A stretch of 64,000 nt of DNA from Tateyamaria sp. ANG-S1 (GTDB lineage: Bacteria > Pseudomonadota > Alphaproteobacteria > Rhodobacterales > Rhodobacteraceae). The first letter of the stretch is position 1. Every line of letters begins with the position of its first letter. The stretch covers positions 372,001 through 436,000 of the forward strand of contig NZ_JWLL01000006.1 in the NCBI RefSeq assembly GCF_000814025.1, read 5' to 3'. The notes under the pieces are model-generated. The model searched no databases, had not been told where the DNA came from, and saw only the letters and a program-made list of their open reading frames with translations. This document shows, one piece after another, positions 35,982-46,322 of the stretch. Position numbers and translations under genes: made by a program.

Positions 35982-38276
35982 ATGAGAATAGCTTGTCTTG
36001 GTGGCGGTCCGGCCGGGCTCTACTTTGGAATTTCGATGAAGTTGCGCAACCCGTCCGCCGAGGTCGTCGTGTTCGAGCGCAACCGCGCCGACGATACGTT
36101 CGGCTGGGGCGTCGTTCTTTCGGACGAAACACTCGATAACCTGGCGCAAAATGACGCGGTGAGTGCGGCGTCCATCCGCAAGCACTTTGCATATTGGGAC
36201 GATGTCGCATTGATCCATCAGGGCAAGCGCACGGTATCCGGCGGGCACGGCTTCTGTGGCATTGGTCGCAAACGTCTTCTTCTTCTGTTGCAGGAGCGGG
36301 CGCTTGAGCTTGGCGTTGAGGTGCGCTTCGAGACTGAAGTCGAAAGCGCCAGCGCCTACAAAGACGACTTTGACGTTGTCATTGCGTCTGATGGCCTGAA
36401 TTCAAAGACCCGCATCGAGTTTGAAGATGTCTTTAAGCCCGATATCGACCGCCGTCTTTGTCAGTTCGTCTGGCTGGGCACACATCAGAAATTCGACGAC
36501 GCCTTCACCTTTATTTTTGAGAACACTGAGAAGGGCTGGGTCTGGGCGCATGCCTATCAGTTCGACGATGAGACCGCGACATTCATCGTGGAGTGCACGC
36601 AAGAGACGTTCGATGCCTATGGTTTTGGTGAGTTGAGCCAGCAAGAGAGCATCGCGACCTGCGAGGACATCTTCAAGGATCACCTGGGGGGGCATCCCCT
36701 GATGACCAATGCCAATCACATCCGTGGTTCTGCCTGGCTGCGCTTTCCGCGTGTGTTGTGCGAACAGTGGCATCACGAAAACATCGTGCTTCTGGGCGAC
36801 GCCGCCGCGACGGCGCATTTTTCCATCGGTTCGGGGACAAAGCTCGCACTGGAAAGCGCGATCACTCTGGCCGACCTGATCCACACCGAAGACACGCTTG
36901 AGGCCGCATTCAAGCGCTACGAAGAGGAGCGTCGCCTCGAAGTGCTTCGCCTTCAGTCGGCCGCACGAAACTCGGTCGAGTGGTTCGAGGATGTGGAGCG
37001 TTACCTTGATCTCGATCCCGTGCAGCTTAATTACTCGCTGCTGACGCGCAGCCAGCGGATCAGCCACGAAAACCTGCGCGAGCGTGACGCCAACTGGCTG
37101 GGCGAGGCCGAGGCGTGGTTCATGGCTCAAGCAGGGGCAGGCAGCAACACACCGGCACGCGCGCCGATGTTCGCACCATTGCGCTTGCGCGACATGGATT
37201 TAAAAAACCGTATCGTCGTCTCGCCTATGGCCCAGTACAAGGCGGTGGATGGCTGCCCTAAAGACTGGCATCTGATCCACTATGGTGAGCGGGCCAAGGG
37301 GGGAGCGGGCCTCGTCTATACGGAAATGACCTGCACGTCGCCCGAGGGACGTATCACTCCGGGATGTCCGGGCCTCTATGCACCTGAACATGAAGCGGCG
37401 TGGAAGCGGCTGACAGATTTTGTGCATGCTGAGACAGAAGCCAAGATATGCTGCCAGATCGGCCATTCGGGGCGCAAGGGGTCCACGCGCCTCGGGTGGG
37501 ACGGGATGGACCAGCCGCTGAAAGAGGGGAACTGGCCGCTCGTGTCCGCCTCTGCGATCCCGTGGTCGGATGAAAATGCAACGCCTACTGCGCTCGACCG
37601 TGCAGGCATGGACAGGGTGCGCGATGAATTCGTAGCTGCCGCTGAAATGGCTGACCGCGCCGGTTTCGACATGATCGAACTGCATGCGGCCCATGGCTAT
37701 CTGATCTCTTCCTTCATCTCGCCGCTGTCGAACACCCGGGATGATGACTACGGCGGCCGCCTGGAAAACCGGCTGCGCTTCCCCCTTGAGGTGTTCCGCG
37801 CCATGCGTGCCGTTTGGCCTGAGCAAAAGCCGATGTCAGTGCGCATCTCTGCCAGCGACTGGGCCGGTGATGATGGGGTGACGGCGGAAGAGGCGGTTGA
37901 AATTGCAGCCAGGTTCGAAGCCGCAGGGGCAGACATCATTGATGTGTCTGCTGGCCAGACCTCGACACAGGCCAAACCGGTCTATGGCCGCATGTTCCAA
38001 ACGCCGTTTTCTGACCGCATCCGCAACGAACGCGGCATCAAGACAATGGCCGTGGGTAATATCTATGAGCCGGATCACGTCAATTCGATCCTTATGGCCG
38101 GACGCGCGGACCTCGTCTGCTTGGCCCGTCCGCATCTGTCTGACCCTTACTGGACATTGCGTGCCGGCGCTGAGATTGGCGACCGTCAGGAAGCTTGGCC
38201 CAAGCCCTATGAGGCTGGACGGGATCAGGCCTGGCGCCTTGCCGACCGGGCGGCGGAAGCGGCAGGCAGGGTCTGA
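35982..38276 (+). CDS. anthraniloyl-CoA (2-aminobenzoyl-CoA) monooxygenase/reductase
   Basis: The 764-residue fusion has an N-terminal FAD monooxygenase (residues about 1-375) with [29 protein letters not shown] and [19 protein letters not shown], and a C-terminal old-yellow-enzyme reductase (about 395-740) with [20 protein letters not shown]-like FMN start, [20 protein letters not shown] and [11 protein letters not shown]. This layout and length match anthraniloyl-CoA monooxygenase of Azoarcus evansii, which hydroxylates and reduces the ring of 2-aminobenzoyl-CoA with O2 and NAD(P)H. The operon with an anthranilate-CoA ligase and the adjacent kynU support this. Salicylyl-CoA 5-hydroxylase is the main alternative for the first domain alone. 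Confidence 0.88.
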   Translation: MRIACLGGGPAGLYFGISMKLRNPSAEVVVFERNRADDTFGWGVVLSDETLDNLAQNDAVSAASIRKHFAYWDDVALIHQGKRTVSGGHGFCGIGRKRLLLLLQERALELGVEVRFETEVESASAYKDDFDVVIASDGLNSKTRIEFEDVFKPDIDRRLCQFVWLGTHQKFDDAFTFIFENTEKGWVWAHAYQFDDETATFIVECTQETFDAYGFGELSQQESIATCEDIFKDHLGGHPLMTNANHIRGSAWLRFPRVLCEQWHHENIVLLGDAAATAHFSIGSGTKLALESAITLADLIHTEDTLEAAFKRYEEERRLEVLRLQSAARNSVEWFEDVERYLDLDPVQLNYSLLTRSQRISHENLRERDANWLGEAEAWFMAQAGAGSNTPARAPMFAPLRLRDMDLKNRIVVSPMAQYKAVDGCPKDWHLIHYGERAKGGAGLVYTEMTCTSPEGRITPGCPGLYAPEHEAAWKRLTDFVHAETEAKICCQIGHSGRKGSTRLGWDGMDQPLKEGNWPLVSASAIPWSDENATPTALDRAGMDRVRDEFVAAAEMADRAGFDMIELHAAHGYLISSFISPLSNTRDDDYGGRLENRLRFPLEVFRAMRAVWPEQKPMSVRISASDWAGDDGVTAEEAVEIAARFEAAGADIIDVSAGQTSTQAKPVYGRMFQTPFSDRIRNERGIKTMAVGNIYEPDHVNSILMAGRADLVCLARPHLSDPYWTLRAGAEIGDRQEAWPKPYEAGRDQAWRLADRAAEAAGRV

Positions 38277-38278
38277 TC

Positions 38279-39007
38279 ATGCATGTGATTGTCACCGGCG
38301 GCGGAACGGGCGTGGGGGCCGAGATCGCGCAGACCCTGTCACGCGAGGGCCATACCGTAACGATCATGGGTCGAACACAAGCGCCTCTGGAAGCGCAAGG
38401 TTTGCCATATCAGATCTGCGACGTCACAGATCCGGGCGCCGTCCATGCTGCATTCGAAGCGGCGCGGGCGGATGCTGGGCCCATAGACGCCGTTGTGGCA
38501 AATGCCGGGGCCGCTACTTCTGTCCCGTTTCACAAGATGACGGCCGCCGATCTTACCGCCATGACCGACGTCAATCTTGGCGGTGTTTTCAACGTCTGGC
38601 AGGCTGGCTTGCTCGATATGCAAGAGGCCAAAGGCGGGCGCTTGGTGGCTGTCGCCTCAACAGCTGGTCTCAAGGGATACCCTTATGTGTCGGGATACTG
38701 CGCGGCCAAGCATGGTGTCATCGGATTGACCCGCGCCTTGGCGCTGGAGCTTGCACGTAGCGGGATCACCGTGAATGCCGTTTGTCCGGGTTTTGTCGAA
38801 ACGCCGATGCTCGACCGCTCCATAGACAACATCGTTGAGAAGACCGGGATGAGCCGAGATGACGCCGCGAAATCACTGGCGGCGAATAACCCGCAAAAAC
38901 GTTTCGTGCAAACAGGTGAAGTGGCGGACGCCGTGCATTGGCTGCTGTCTGATGCCGCGAAGTCCGTCAACGGTCATGCGCTGAGCCTGTCGGGAGGTGA
39001 GATATGA
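38279..39007 (+). CDS. short-chain dehydrogenase/reductase (SDR)
   Basis: The 242-residue classical SDR has the nucleotide motif VTGGGTGVGAEIA, the NAGA motif (VVANAGAATS), the catalytic Ser in VAVASTAGLKG and YxxxK in YCAAKHGVIGLTRA. It starts 2 nt after the monooxygenase gene and its stop overlaps the MarR start. In the anthraniloyl-CoA operon it probably reduces a keto or oxidises a hydroxy group on the alicyclic CoA ester. NAD(P) preference is not clear. Confidence 0.88.
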   Translation: MHVIVTGGGTGVGAEIAQTLSREGHTVTIMGRTQAPLEAQGLPYQICDVTDPGAVHAAFEAARADAGPIDAVVANAGAATSVPFHKMTAADLTAMTDVNLGGVFNVWQAGLLDMQEAKGGRLVAVASTAGLKGYPYVSGYCAAKHGVIGLTRALALELARSGITVNAVCPGFVETPMLDRSIDNIVEKTGMSRDDAAKSLAANNPQKRFVQTGEVADAVHWLLSDAAKSVNGHALSLSGGEI

Positions 39008-39489
39008 CATCGACACCCGCGACAACACCGCTTGAGAGTGCATCAAAAGAGCGTTTGCGCCTGTGGCTGCGCTTTTTGAAAACCAGCCGCGCGATCGAAG
39101 CGACGCTGCGCGAAAACTTCAAGACAGAGTTCGATAGCACATTGCCGCGCTTCGATGTACTCGCAGCACTCTCGCGCTACGAAGGTGGGCTGAAGATGAG
39201 CCAGATTTCAGGGGTGCTGAAGGTCTCCAATGGCAATGTGACGGGCATCGTGGACCGTTTGGCCGAAGAAGGGCTTCTGGTGCGGGTGCCTGTGCCCGGT
39301 GATCGTCGCGCATCATTGGTCCGGCTTACCAAAAATGGGCGAGAAGAATTCGCGCGGCAGGCCGATGCGCATGAGGCGTGGATCGACGAGATGCTCTTAG
39401 GCTTTGACGCGCGCGCGGCGCGTGCCTTTGCAGACGACCTTCAGGCCCTGGAAGCAAGCCTACCCGAGGAGCGGAATACCAATGTCTGA
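39004..39489 (+). CDS. MarR family transcriptional regulator
   Basis: The 161-residue MarR protein has [38 protein letters not shown], recognition helix [20 protein letters not shown] and wing [19 protein letters not shown]. It is a paralogue of the gentisate-linked MarR at 2563 and sits inside the anthraniloyl-CoA operon, overlapping both neighbours. It is the likely regulator of this operon and of gcdH, probably responding to an aryl-CoA. Confidence 0.9.
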   Translation: MTSTPATTPLESASKERLRLWLRFLKTSRAIEATLRENFKTEFDSTLPRFDVLAALSRYEGGLKMSQISGVLKVSNGNVTGIVDRLAEEGLLVRVPVPGDRRASLVRLTKNGREEFARQADAHEAWIDEMLLGFDARAARAFADDLQALEASLPEERNTNV

Positions 39490-40282
39490 CACCCCAAAAC
39501 ACTTCTTGTGCCGCATGGAAGGACGTATCGCCCACGTGGCCCTTGATCGGCCAGACCGGAAGAACCCTCTGACATTCGAAAGCTACGCGGAAATGCGCGA
39601 CTGGTTCCGGGGCCTTGTCTATCGCGATGATTTGGATGTGGTGGTCTTCGGCTCGAATGGCGGCAACTTTTCGTCCGGCGGTGACGTGCACGACATCATC
39701 GGGCCGCTGACGCGGATGAATATGAAGGAGCTTCTGACCTTCACCCGCATGACCGGTGACCTTGTGAAAGCCATCGTCAATTGCGGCAAGCCCGTGATTG
39801 CGGCGGTTGACGGGGTTTGCGTGGGGGCCGGGGCGATCATTGCCATGGCCTCAGACCTGCGCATTGCCACGCCTGAGGCCAAATGCGCATTCCTGTTTAC
39901 CCGAGTGGGCCTTGCGGGCTGTGACATGGGGGCCTGCGCAATCTTGCCCCGGATCATCGGTCAGGGGCGGGCGGCTGAGCTACTCTATACCGGGCGCTCA
40001 ATGTCCGCGGATGAGGGCGAGAGGTGGGGGTTTTACAACAAAATCGTTGCGCCAGACGCGCTGGAAAGCACCGCCAACGAGATGGCAGAGCGCATCGCGG
40101 CAGGACCAAACTTTGCCCATATGATGACGAAAACGATGCTGGCGCAGGAATGGTCCATGTCGATTGAGCAAGCGATTGAGGCTGAAGCGCAGGCGCAGGC
40201 GATTTGCATGCAGACCGGTGATTTTGAGCGCGCATACAACGCCTTTGTCGCCAAAGAAAAAACTGTCTTCGAGGGAAACTGA
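39482..40282 (+). CDS. enoyl-CoA hydratase/isomerase (crotonase) family
   Basis: From the ATG at 39482, inside the MarR 3' end, the product is 266 residues. It has the crotonase oxyanion segments [20 protein letters not shown] (about residue 60) and [20 protein letters not shown] (about 105), then [20 protein letters not shown] with a Gly/Cys-rich variant in place of the usual Glu-containing P(E)xxLG motif. The absence of a clear second catalytic Glu suggests a ring hydrolase or isomerase rather than a simple hydratase. It overlaps the acyl-CoA dehydrogenase start. Confidence 0.85.
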   Translation: MSDTPKHFLCRMEGRIAHVALDRPDRKNPLTFESYAEMRDWFRGLVYRDDLDVVVFGSNGGNFSSGGDVHDIIGPLTRMNMKELLTFTRMTGDLVKAIVNCGKPVIAAVDGVCVGAGAIIAMASDLRIATPEAKCAFLFTRVGLAGCDMGACAILPRIIGQGRAAELLYTGRSMSADEGERWGFYNKIVAPDALESTANEMAERIAAGPNFAHMMTKTMLAQEWSMSIEQAIEAEAQAQAICMQTGDFERAYNAFVAKEKTVFEGN

Positions 40283-41433
40283 TGGCAGATCAGAGCTTTC
40301 TTTCCTGGCCCTTTTTCTCTCCCGAACACGCGGCTCTTGCAGCCCGCGTTGAAAACGTTGCGCAAAGCCTCACCATCGATCACAGCGACACTAACCGCGC
40401 CTGCAAGTCATTGGTCAAGGCACTTGGTGAAGCGGGTCTTCTTGAACATACGGCGAGCATTGAGGGCAGACTGGATGTGCGCAGCCTGTGCCTTTGCCGC
40501 GAAATCCTGGCGCGTCATGACGGGCTCGCGGACTTCAGCTTTGCCATGCAAGGGCTTGGAACCGGTGCGATTTCCCTGTTTGGATCGCCAGAGCAGCGGC
40601 AGGACTGGCTGCCGAAAACCCGTGCGGGTGACGCCATCTCGGCGTTTGCTCTGACAGAACCCGGTTCGGGGTCGGACGTGGCCAACAACACAATGACCGC
40701 GGTGCTCGACGGCAACCATTTTGTTCTGAACGGTGAAAAGACCTGGATCTCGAACGGTGGGATCGCCGATCTTTACACGGTGTTTGCCCGCAGCGAAGAC
40801 GCGCCCGGCGCTAAGGGCATGTCGGCTTTCATCGTGACGCCGGATTTGCCGGGTTTTGAGGTGGTGGAACGGCTTGATACGATTGCACCGCATCCGCTTG
40901 CCACACTTCGGTTTTCGGATGTCCGCGTTCCTGCCACATCCATGATCGGCGCGCCCGGGCAGGGCTTCAAAATCGCGATGTCCGTGCTTGATGTCTTTCG
41001 GTCCACCGTTGCTGCAGCCGCGCTGGGGTTTGCCCGCCGCGCGCTCGATGAGGCCCTTGCACGTGTAACCTCCCGACACGTGCAAGGTGCGCCTCTGGCG
41101 GATTTGCAACTCGTGCAGGGACACATCGCTGACATGGCACTTGATATCGATGCGAGTGCGCTGCTGATTTACCGGGCTGCCTGGGCCAAGGACAGTGGCG
41201 CCCCCCGCGTCACACGCGAAGCCGCGATGGCCAAGCTCTTTGCGACGGATCAGGCCCAACAGGTCATTGACAAGGCCGTGCAGCTTTTTGGTGGAGACGG
41301 AGTGCGTGCCGGCAGCACCGTCGAAACGCTCTACCGGGAGATCCGTGCCTTGCGCATCTATGAAGGTGCCTCTGACGTTCAGAAAGTCATCATCGCACGC
41401 CAGGCCCTGGCGGCCTATGGGGGAGGTTCCTGA
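40282..41433 (+). CDS. acyl-CoA dehydrogenase
   Basis: The 383-residue flavoprotein has [20 protein letters not shown], the FAD/substrate segment [20 protein letters not shown], and [20 protein letters not shown] at the C-terminus, with Glu in YEGASD at the usual catalytic position. It starts on the hydratase stop (TGATG) and ends on the ligase start. It would introduce a double bond into an alicyclic or open-chain CoA ester in the anthraniloyl-CoA pathway. Substrate not determined. Confidence 0.9.
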   Translation: MADQSFLSWPFFSPEHAALAARVENVAQSLTIDHSDTNRACKSLVKALGEAGLLEHTASIEGRLDVRSLCLCREILARHDGLADFSFAMQGLGTGAISLFGSPEQRQDWLPKTRAGDAISAFALTEPGSGSDVANNTMTAVLDGNHFVLNGEKTWISNGGIADLYTVFARSEDAPGAKGMSAFIVTPDLPGFEVVERLDTIAPHPLATLRFSDVRVPATSMIGAPGQGFKIAMSVLDVFRSTVAAAALGFARRALDEALARVTSRHVQGAPLADLQLVQGHIADMALDIDASALLIYRAAWAKDSGAPRVTREAAMAKLFATDQAQQVIDKAVQLFGGDGVRAGSTVETLYREIRALRIYEGASDVQKVIIARQALAAYGGGS

Positions 41434-43055
41434 TGCTTGGACATACTGCGCATGTAGACACTTTCGCGCGGGACAACCTGCCGCCTGAGACGTTGCAACC
41501 TGACTTTCTGCTTGACGGATTTGACTACCCGGAAACGCTGAACGCGGGTTATGAGCTGACCGATGCCATGGTCGAAAGAGGCTTTGGCGACAACACGGCC
41601 CTCGTCGGAAACGGCCGGATACGCACCTACAAAGAGTTGAGTGACTGGACCAACCGCATAGCCCATGTGCTGGTAGAGGATATGGGCGTCGTGCCGGGCA
41701 ATCGTGTGATGGTACGTTCCGCCAACAACCCGGCCATGGTCGCCTGCTGGCTTGCTGCGACGAAGGTTGGTGCGGTGGTGATCAACACGATGCCGATGCT
41801 CCGCGCCATTGAGCTTCAGAAATACGTCGAGGTGGCAGAGATTGATTTCGCGCTCTGCGACACACGGCTGATGGAAGAAATGGAGGACTGCGCGGCGCAA
41901 TGCCCGAACCTGAAAGTCCTCGCATTTGACGGCACCTCAAATCACGATGCCGAACTTGACCGGCTCGCACTGGAAAAACCTGTGAGGTTCGGTGCCGTGG
42001 CCACGGGACGCGACGACGTGGCCTTGCTTGGGTTTACCAGCGGTTCAACGGGTGAGCCGAAGGCCACGATGCACTTCCATCGTGATCTGATGATCATCGC
42101 AGACGGCTATGCCAAGGAAATTCTGGGTGTGACGCCCGACGACGTCTTTGTCGGCTCGCCTCCGCTGGCCTTCACGTTCGGGTTGGGTGGTCTCGCGCTT
42201 TTTCCCCTGCGCTTCGGGGCAACAGCCACGTTGCTTGAGCAGGCAACACCACTCAAAATGGTTGAGATCATTGAGAAATACGGAGCAACGGTCTGCTTCA
42301 CCGCACCCACCGCTTACCGCGTCATGTTGCGCGCAATGGACGAGGGGGCCGATCTGTCCAGCCTGCGCGCTGCGGTATCGGCGGGGGAAACGCTGCCGCA
42401 ACCGGTCTACGATGACTGGATGTCAAAGACCGGCAAGCCGATGCTGGATGGCATTGGTGCGACCGAGATGCTGCACATCTTCATCTCCAACCGCTTTGAT
42501 GATCATCGTCCGGCGTGTACGGGCAAGACGGTAAGTGGGTACGAAGCGAGAGTTCTGGCCGATGATGGATCGGAAGCACCGCGGGGCGAGATTGGGCGGC
42601 TCGCTGTGCGCGGGCCCACGGGCTGTCGCTATCTCAGAGGTGATCGGCAGAAGGGCTACGTGATCGATGGCTGGAACATCACTGGCGATACGTTCATGCA
42701 GGACGAAGATGGCTATTTCCACTTCGCAGCACGCAATGACGATATGATCGTATCGGCTGGCTACAACATTGCAGGACCCGAGGTCGAGGCAGCGCTGCTG
42801 AGCCATGAGGTCGTTGCCGAATGCGCCGTCATTGGCACACCGGATGAGGAGCGGGGGCACATCGTTCAGGCCCATATCGTGCTCGCCGAAGGCGCCGCCC
42901 GGGATGACGCGCAGGTCAAGGCGCTGCAGGATCACGTCAAGCTCACTATTGCGCCGTACAAATACCCGCGTTCCATCATTTTCACCGACGCATTGCCAAA
43001 GACCCAAACGGGTAAGATCCAGCGCTTCAAGCTCAAAGAGGCGCAGCCGTCATGA
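41433..43055 (+). CDS. abmG: 2-aminobenzoate (anthranilate)-CoA ligase, benzoate-CoA ligase family
   Basis: The 540-residue adenylate-forming enzyme has P-loop LGFTSGSTGEPKATMHFH (about residue 195), LDGIGATEMLHIFISNRF, the hinge DMIVSAGYNIAGPEVEAALL and the C-terminal catalytic Lys in KTQTGKIQRFKL. It joins CoA to an aromatic acid. The family is benzoate/anthranilate-CoA ligases; the adjacent monooxygenase/reductase and kynureninase argue for anthranilate. It is translationally coupled to the acyl-CoA dehydrogenase. Benzoate or a hydroxybenzoate is the main alternative substrate. Confidence 0.85.
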   Translation: MLGHTAHVDTFARDNLPPETLQPDFLLDGFDYPETLNAGYELTDAMVERGFGDNTALVGNGRIRTYKELSDWTNRIAHVLVEDMGVVPGNRVMVRSANNPAMVACWLAATKVGAVVINTMPMLRAIELQKYVEVAEIDFALCDTRLMEEMEDCAAQCPNLKVLAFDGTSNHDAELDRLALEKPVRFGAVATGRDDVALLGFTSGSTGEPKATMHFHRDLMIIADGYAKEILGVTPDDVFVGSPPLAFTFGLGGLALFPLRFGATATLLEQATPLKMVEIIEKYGATVCFTAPTAYRVMLRAMDEGADLSSLRAAVSAGETLPQPVYDDWMSKTGKPMLDGIGATEMLHIFISNRFDDHRPACTGKTVSGYEARVLADDGSEAPRGEIGRLAVRGPTGCRYLRGDRQKGYVIDGWNITGDTFMQDEDGYFHFAARNDDMIVSAGYNIAGPEVEAALLSHEVVAECAVIGTPDEERGHIVQAHIVLAEGAARDDAQVKALQDHVKLTIAPYKYPRSIIFTDALPKTQTGKIQRFKLKEAQPS

Positions 43056-43117
43056 GCATCCGCCATCTTGTTCAGGCTTTATGGATCCCGGTCACAATCA
43101 CGCTCAATGTGTTTTAG
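43052..43117 (+). other. 21-codon ORF overlapping the ligase stop
   Basis: An ATG overlaps the ligase TGA and gives MSIRHLVQALWIPVTITLNVF, then TAG. It fills the space before the thioesterase ribosome site AGGAG. It may be a coupling leader or the remnant of a lost gene. No homologue is recognised. Confidence 0.2.
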
Positions 43118-43130
43118 GAGAACGGATGCC

Positions 43131-43538
43131 ATGGCGTTCGAGGTTCATCAACGGGTGCTTTTTCGGCACTGCGATCCAGCCGGGATAGTGTTCTATCCGC
43201 GATATTTTGAGATGATCAATGACGCGTTGGAGAGCTTTTTTGATCAAGCCATCGGCGCGCCATGGGATCAGATGCACCAAAATGCCGGTGTACCGACAGC
43301 GGAAATCAGCGCACGCTTTACCGCGCCAAGCCGTCAGGGGGACGAACTGACCATGCGGCTTGAGGTCAACAGAGTCGGGCGGTCATCCATGGACTACACC
43401 ATGGGCGCGTCGGCGGCAGGAGAGCTGCGCTTCGAAGCAAAGGGCACCATGGTTTTCGTCAATCACGCCGGTAAGTCGACACCATGGCCGGACAAGATGC
43501 GTGCAAAACTGCAAGAACAGAAGGAATTGGCGGCATGA
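43131..43538 (+). CDS. acyl-CoA thioesterase, 4HBT type (hot-dog fold)
   Basis: From the ATG at 43131 (AGGAG 11 nt upstream) the protein is 135 residues. It has the classic 4HBT motif VLFRHCDPAGIVFYPRYFEM with the catalytic Asp, then EISARFTAPSRQGDELTMRL. It probably releases CoA from stalled aryl-CoA esters such as anthraniloyl-CoA, as a similar gene does in the known anthraniloyl-CoA clusters. Its stop overlaps the Rid start. Intact. Confidence 0.9.
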   Translation: MAFEVHQRVLFRHCDPAGIVFYPRYFEMINDALESFFDQAIGAPWDQMHQNAGVPTAEISARFTAPSRQGDELTMRLEVNRVGRSSMDYTMGASAAGELRFEAKGTMVFVNHAGKSTPWPDKMRAKLQEQKELAA

Positions 43539-43930
43539 GCCACACGACAATCCATCCAGAAGGTTGGCTGCCGGCAAAGGGCTATGCCAACGGAATGCTC
43601 ACCAAGGACGGCACGCTCCATATCGGCGGACAGATCGGATGGGATGGGAACAAGAAATTTGTCTCTTCTGACTTTATCGGTCAGATGCGCCAGGCGCTGC
43701 AAAACATCAGGGACATCGTCGAAGCCGCGGGTGGGCAGGTCAGTGATGTGACCCGCTTGACTTGGTTTGTCACGGACAAGGAAGAATACGCGCGCAGACA
43801 GGCCGAGGTTGGCGCTGCATATCGCGAGGTTTTTGGCCGCCACTTCCCGGCCATGTCTATGGTCGTTGTCTCCGCTCTTGTCGAAGACGAAGCAGTGGTT
43901 GAAATCGAAGCGACCGCGCATCTTGCATGA
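43535..43930 (+). CDS. Rid family protein (YjgF/UK114-like) of the anthraniloyl-CoA operon
   Basis: The 131-residue protein has the Rid fold: EGWLPAKGYANGMLTKDGTL, GGQIGWDGNKKFVSSDFIGQ, LQNIRDIVEAAGGQVSDVTR and EDEAVVEIEATAHLA. RidA-type imine deaminases need an Arg in the PARS/PARA motif; here the motif reads FPAMSMVVVSAL, so that Arg is replaced. It is therefore not a classical RidA. Within this operon it may act on the enamine/imine intermediate formed from the 2-amino group, but that is inference. The ATGA overlaps upstream and downstream show tight coupling. Confidence 0.85.
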   Translation: MSHTTIHPEGWLPAKGYANGMLTKDGTLHIGGQIGWDGNKKFVSSDFIGQMRQALQNIRDIVEAAGGQVSDVTRLTWFVTDKEEYARRQAEVGAAYREVFGRHFPAMSMVVVSALVEDEAVVEIEATAHLA

Positions 43931-45135
43931 GCCTTTCGCGCGTTTTTATCTGCGATTACTAGCGCACACCCATCGGACGCTACGGAGGCGCGTTGTCGTC
44001 GGTCCGCACGGATGATCTGGCCGCTTTGCCGATCACGGCGCTGATGGACCGAAACGCCAGTATAGATTGGTCAGCACTCGATGAGGTTGTACTTGGCTGC
44101 GCCAACCAAGCTGGAGAGGACAATCGCAACGTCGCGCGCATGGCGGTGCTTTTGTCCGGCTTGCCGGATACGGTCCCGCCGGTCACGGTTAATCGGCGCT
44201 GCGCCAGCGGCATGGACGCGGTGATCGCTGCGGCGCGACGCATCCAGGTGGGCGAGGCCGAGCTTGTCATCGCGGGTGGGATCGAAAGCATGTCCCGTTC
44301 GCCGTTGGTGATGCCCAAGGCTGATACCCCGTTCTCGCGCCGGGCAGAGATCTTTGACACGACCATCGGGTGGCGCTTTGTGAACCCAAGGATCGAAGCC
44401 GACTTTGGCACTGACTCGATGCCCGAAACCGCAGAAAATGTCGCAGCGCAGTGGGATGTGACGCGCGAGGACCAAGATGCGCTTGCATTGTCCAGCCAAA
44501 CTCGCGCCTTTGCCGCGCGTGCCGCGGGGCGGTTTGCCCAGGAAATCACGCCTGTCACGGTACGAAACGGGCGAAGAGGCGAGGCTGTGATCTCTGACGA
44601 TGAGCATATCCGACACACGACGATTGAAACGCTCGCTTCGCTTCCCACGCCCTTCCGAGAGAACGGAACGGTTACCGCCGGCAATGCGTCTGGCGTCAAC
44701 GACGGTGCCGCCGCATTGCTGTTGGCAAGCGAACGAGCCGTCGAAAGATGTGGCCTGACACCGTTGGCGGAGTATGAATGTGCAGCCCATGTTGGCGTTG
44801 CCCCGTGTGTCATGGGGATTGGCCCGGTGGATGCCATGCGCCAGGCTGCTGCGCGTGCCGGGCGTGATCTCAACGACTACCACCTCATCGAGTTGAACGA
44901 GGCCTTTGCCGCGCAGGCAATTGCAGTATGCAGGGAACTCTCCCTTGACCCAATGGATGCTCATATCAACCCCAATGGCGGCGCGATTGCCTTGGGCCAT
45001 CCTCTGGGAATGACTGGCGCGCGTCTCATCGGAACCGCTGCGCGCGAGCTTAAGATCACAGGCAAAGACAGCGCTCTTTGTTCACTCTGCGTTGGCGTGG
45101 GGCAAGGCGTGGCTGTGTCACTGCGTTGCGCATAG
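43927..45135 (+). pseudogene. beta-ketoadipyl-CoA-type thiolase with in-frame TAG at codon 12
   Basis: The frame starts at an ATG overlapping the Rid stop: MSLSRVFICDY, TAG (43960-43962), then RTPIGRYGGALSSVRTDDLA, the standard thiolase N-terminus. The rest is intact: nucleophile Cys in VNRRCASGMDAVIAAARR, NPNGGAIALGHPLGMTGA and the second Cys in CSLCVGVGQGVAVSL. Only the amber codon breaks it. TTG 43993 could give a 380-residue protein lacking the first strand. It would perform the final thiolytic step of the pathway. It could be newly inactive, read through or reinitiated. Confidence 0.75.
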
Positions 45136-45359
45136 GCTTCGGTTCAGCGCCTCATAGAGCTTTAAACTGCTGTTCAGTTCGACACATCTAAATGCTCTAA
45201 ACAAAGATCCCAGCTGCACCTGATGCCAATAGGTGTCTGATCTCATGCACTCTGGCAGCGCATGCAAAATGACCATGTCCTTATGACACGCTCTTTTTCC
45301 GATTGACCTTCGACGCGGCACCGACACGGTAGGGCAGCAGGTACAACGTGACATGAGCG

Positions 45360-46322
45360 ATGAAGACTGACCTTTCCTTCCCCAAGATGAACCGGGCTTA
45401 CAATGCCACGTTCCAACCCGGTCGCCTGAGTATCGGGCTGTTTCTGCCCATTGAGGAATACGGACCCGAAGACGTCCCCACCTTGCAGCGGCACATCGAG
45501 CGGGTGCAATTGGCAGAGAGCCTTGGCTTTTCTGCTGTCTGGCTGCGCGATGTTCCATTCAACGTGCCTGCATTTGGGGATGTCGGCCAGATCTTTGATC
45601 CGTTTGTCTATCTCGGGGCATTAGCGGCATGTACGTCATGGATTGGCCTGGGCGTGGGCAGCGTCATCCTGCCCTTGCGCCACCCTGCGCATGTGGCGAA
45701 AGCTGCCGCTTCTGCGGACGTTTTGTCCGGAGGGCGGGTCATGTTGGGCATCGCCTCCGGGGACCGGCCCGAGGAATACCCGGCGCTCAACATGAGCTAT
45801 GACAACCGCGGGGCGCGGTTCCGGGACAGTGTGAGCTACATTCGGACGTGTTTTGAGCATTTCCCCAAACTTGATGCAGCTCAGGGGAGGTTGAACGGGC
45901 ACTTAGATATGTTGCCGAAGCCCATCGCGGGCCAGGTGCCGTTGCTGATCACTGGGGGCAGCCAACAAACGCCGGAATGGGGGGCGGAACACGGGGACGG
46001 CTGGATCACCTATCCTCGAAATGCCGAGAACCAAAGGGATCTGATAAGCTCATATCGCCGCCACGTGGCGGCGGTGTGTGGCGCGGACAAGCCTGTAATG
46101 CAATCGCTCTATGTCGATGTGGTAGACAGGCCCGCTGCCCCCACGCGCCCCATTGTTCTGGGGTATCAAACGGGCACGCCCTTTCTGCGGGACCATCTAC
46201 ACAGTTTGCAAGAGATGGGCGTGAACCACGTGGCTCTCAACCTGCGCTACAATTTCGATGATGTCGAAGATACGTTGAAGCGGATCGCGGACGATCTGCT
46301 CCCGCATTTCCACACGACCTAG
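45360..46322 (+). CDS. LLM-class (luciferase-like) flavin-dependent oxidoreductase
   Basis: The 320-residue TIM-barrel flavoprotein has LSIGLFLPIEEYGPEDVPTL, WIGLGVGSVILPLRHPAHVA (about residues 95-114), DVLSGGRVMLGIASGDRPEE and GWITYPRNAENQRDLISSYR. It belongs to a single-component luciferase-like group of unknown substrate and uses FMNH2 or F420-like flavin chemistry. It stands alone after a 224-bp gap and overlaps the convergent TetR gene by 4 nt. That TetR may be linked to it, but nothing in the sequence proves it. Confidence 0.85.
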   Translation: MKTDLSFPKMNRAYNATFQPGRLSIGLFLPIEEYGPEDVPTLQRHIERVQLAESLGFSAVWLRDVPFNVPAFGDVGQIFDPFVYLGALAACTSWIGLGVGSVILPLRHPAHVAKAAASADVLSGGRVMLGIASGDRPEEYPALNMSYDNRGARFRDSVSYIRTCFEHFPKLDAAQGRLNGHLDMLPKPIAGQVPLLITGGSQQTPEWGAEHGDGWITYPRNAENQRDLISSYRRHVAAVCGADKPVMQSLYVDVVDRPAAPTRPIVLGYQTGTPFLRDHLHSLQEMGVNHVALNLRYNFDDVEDTLKRIADDLLPHFHTT

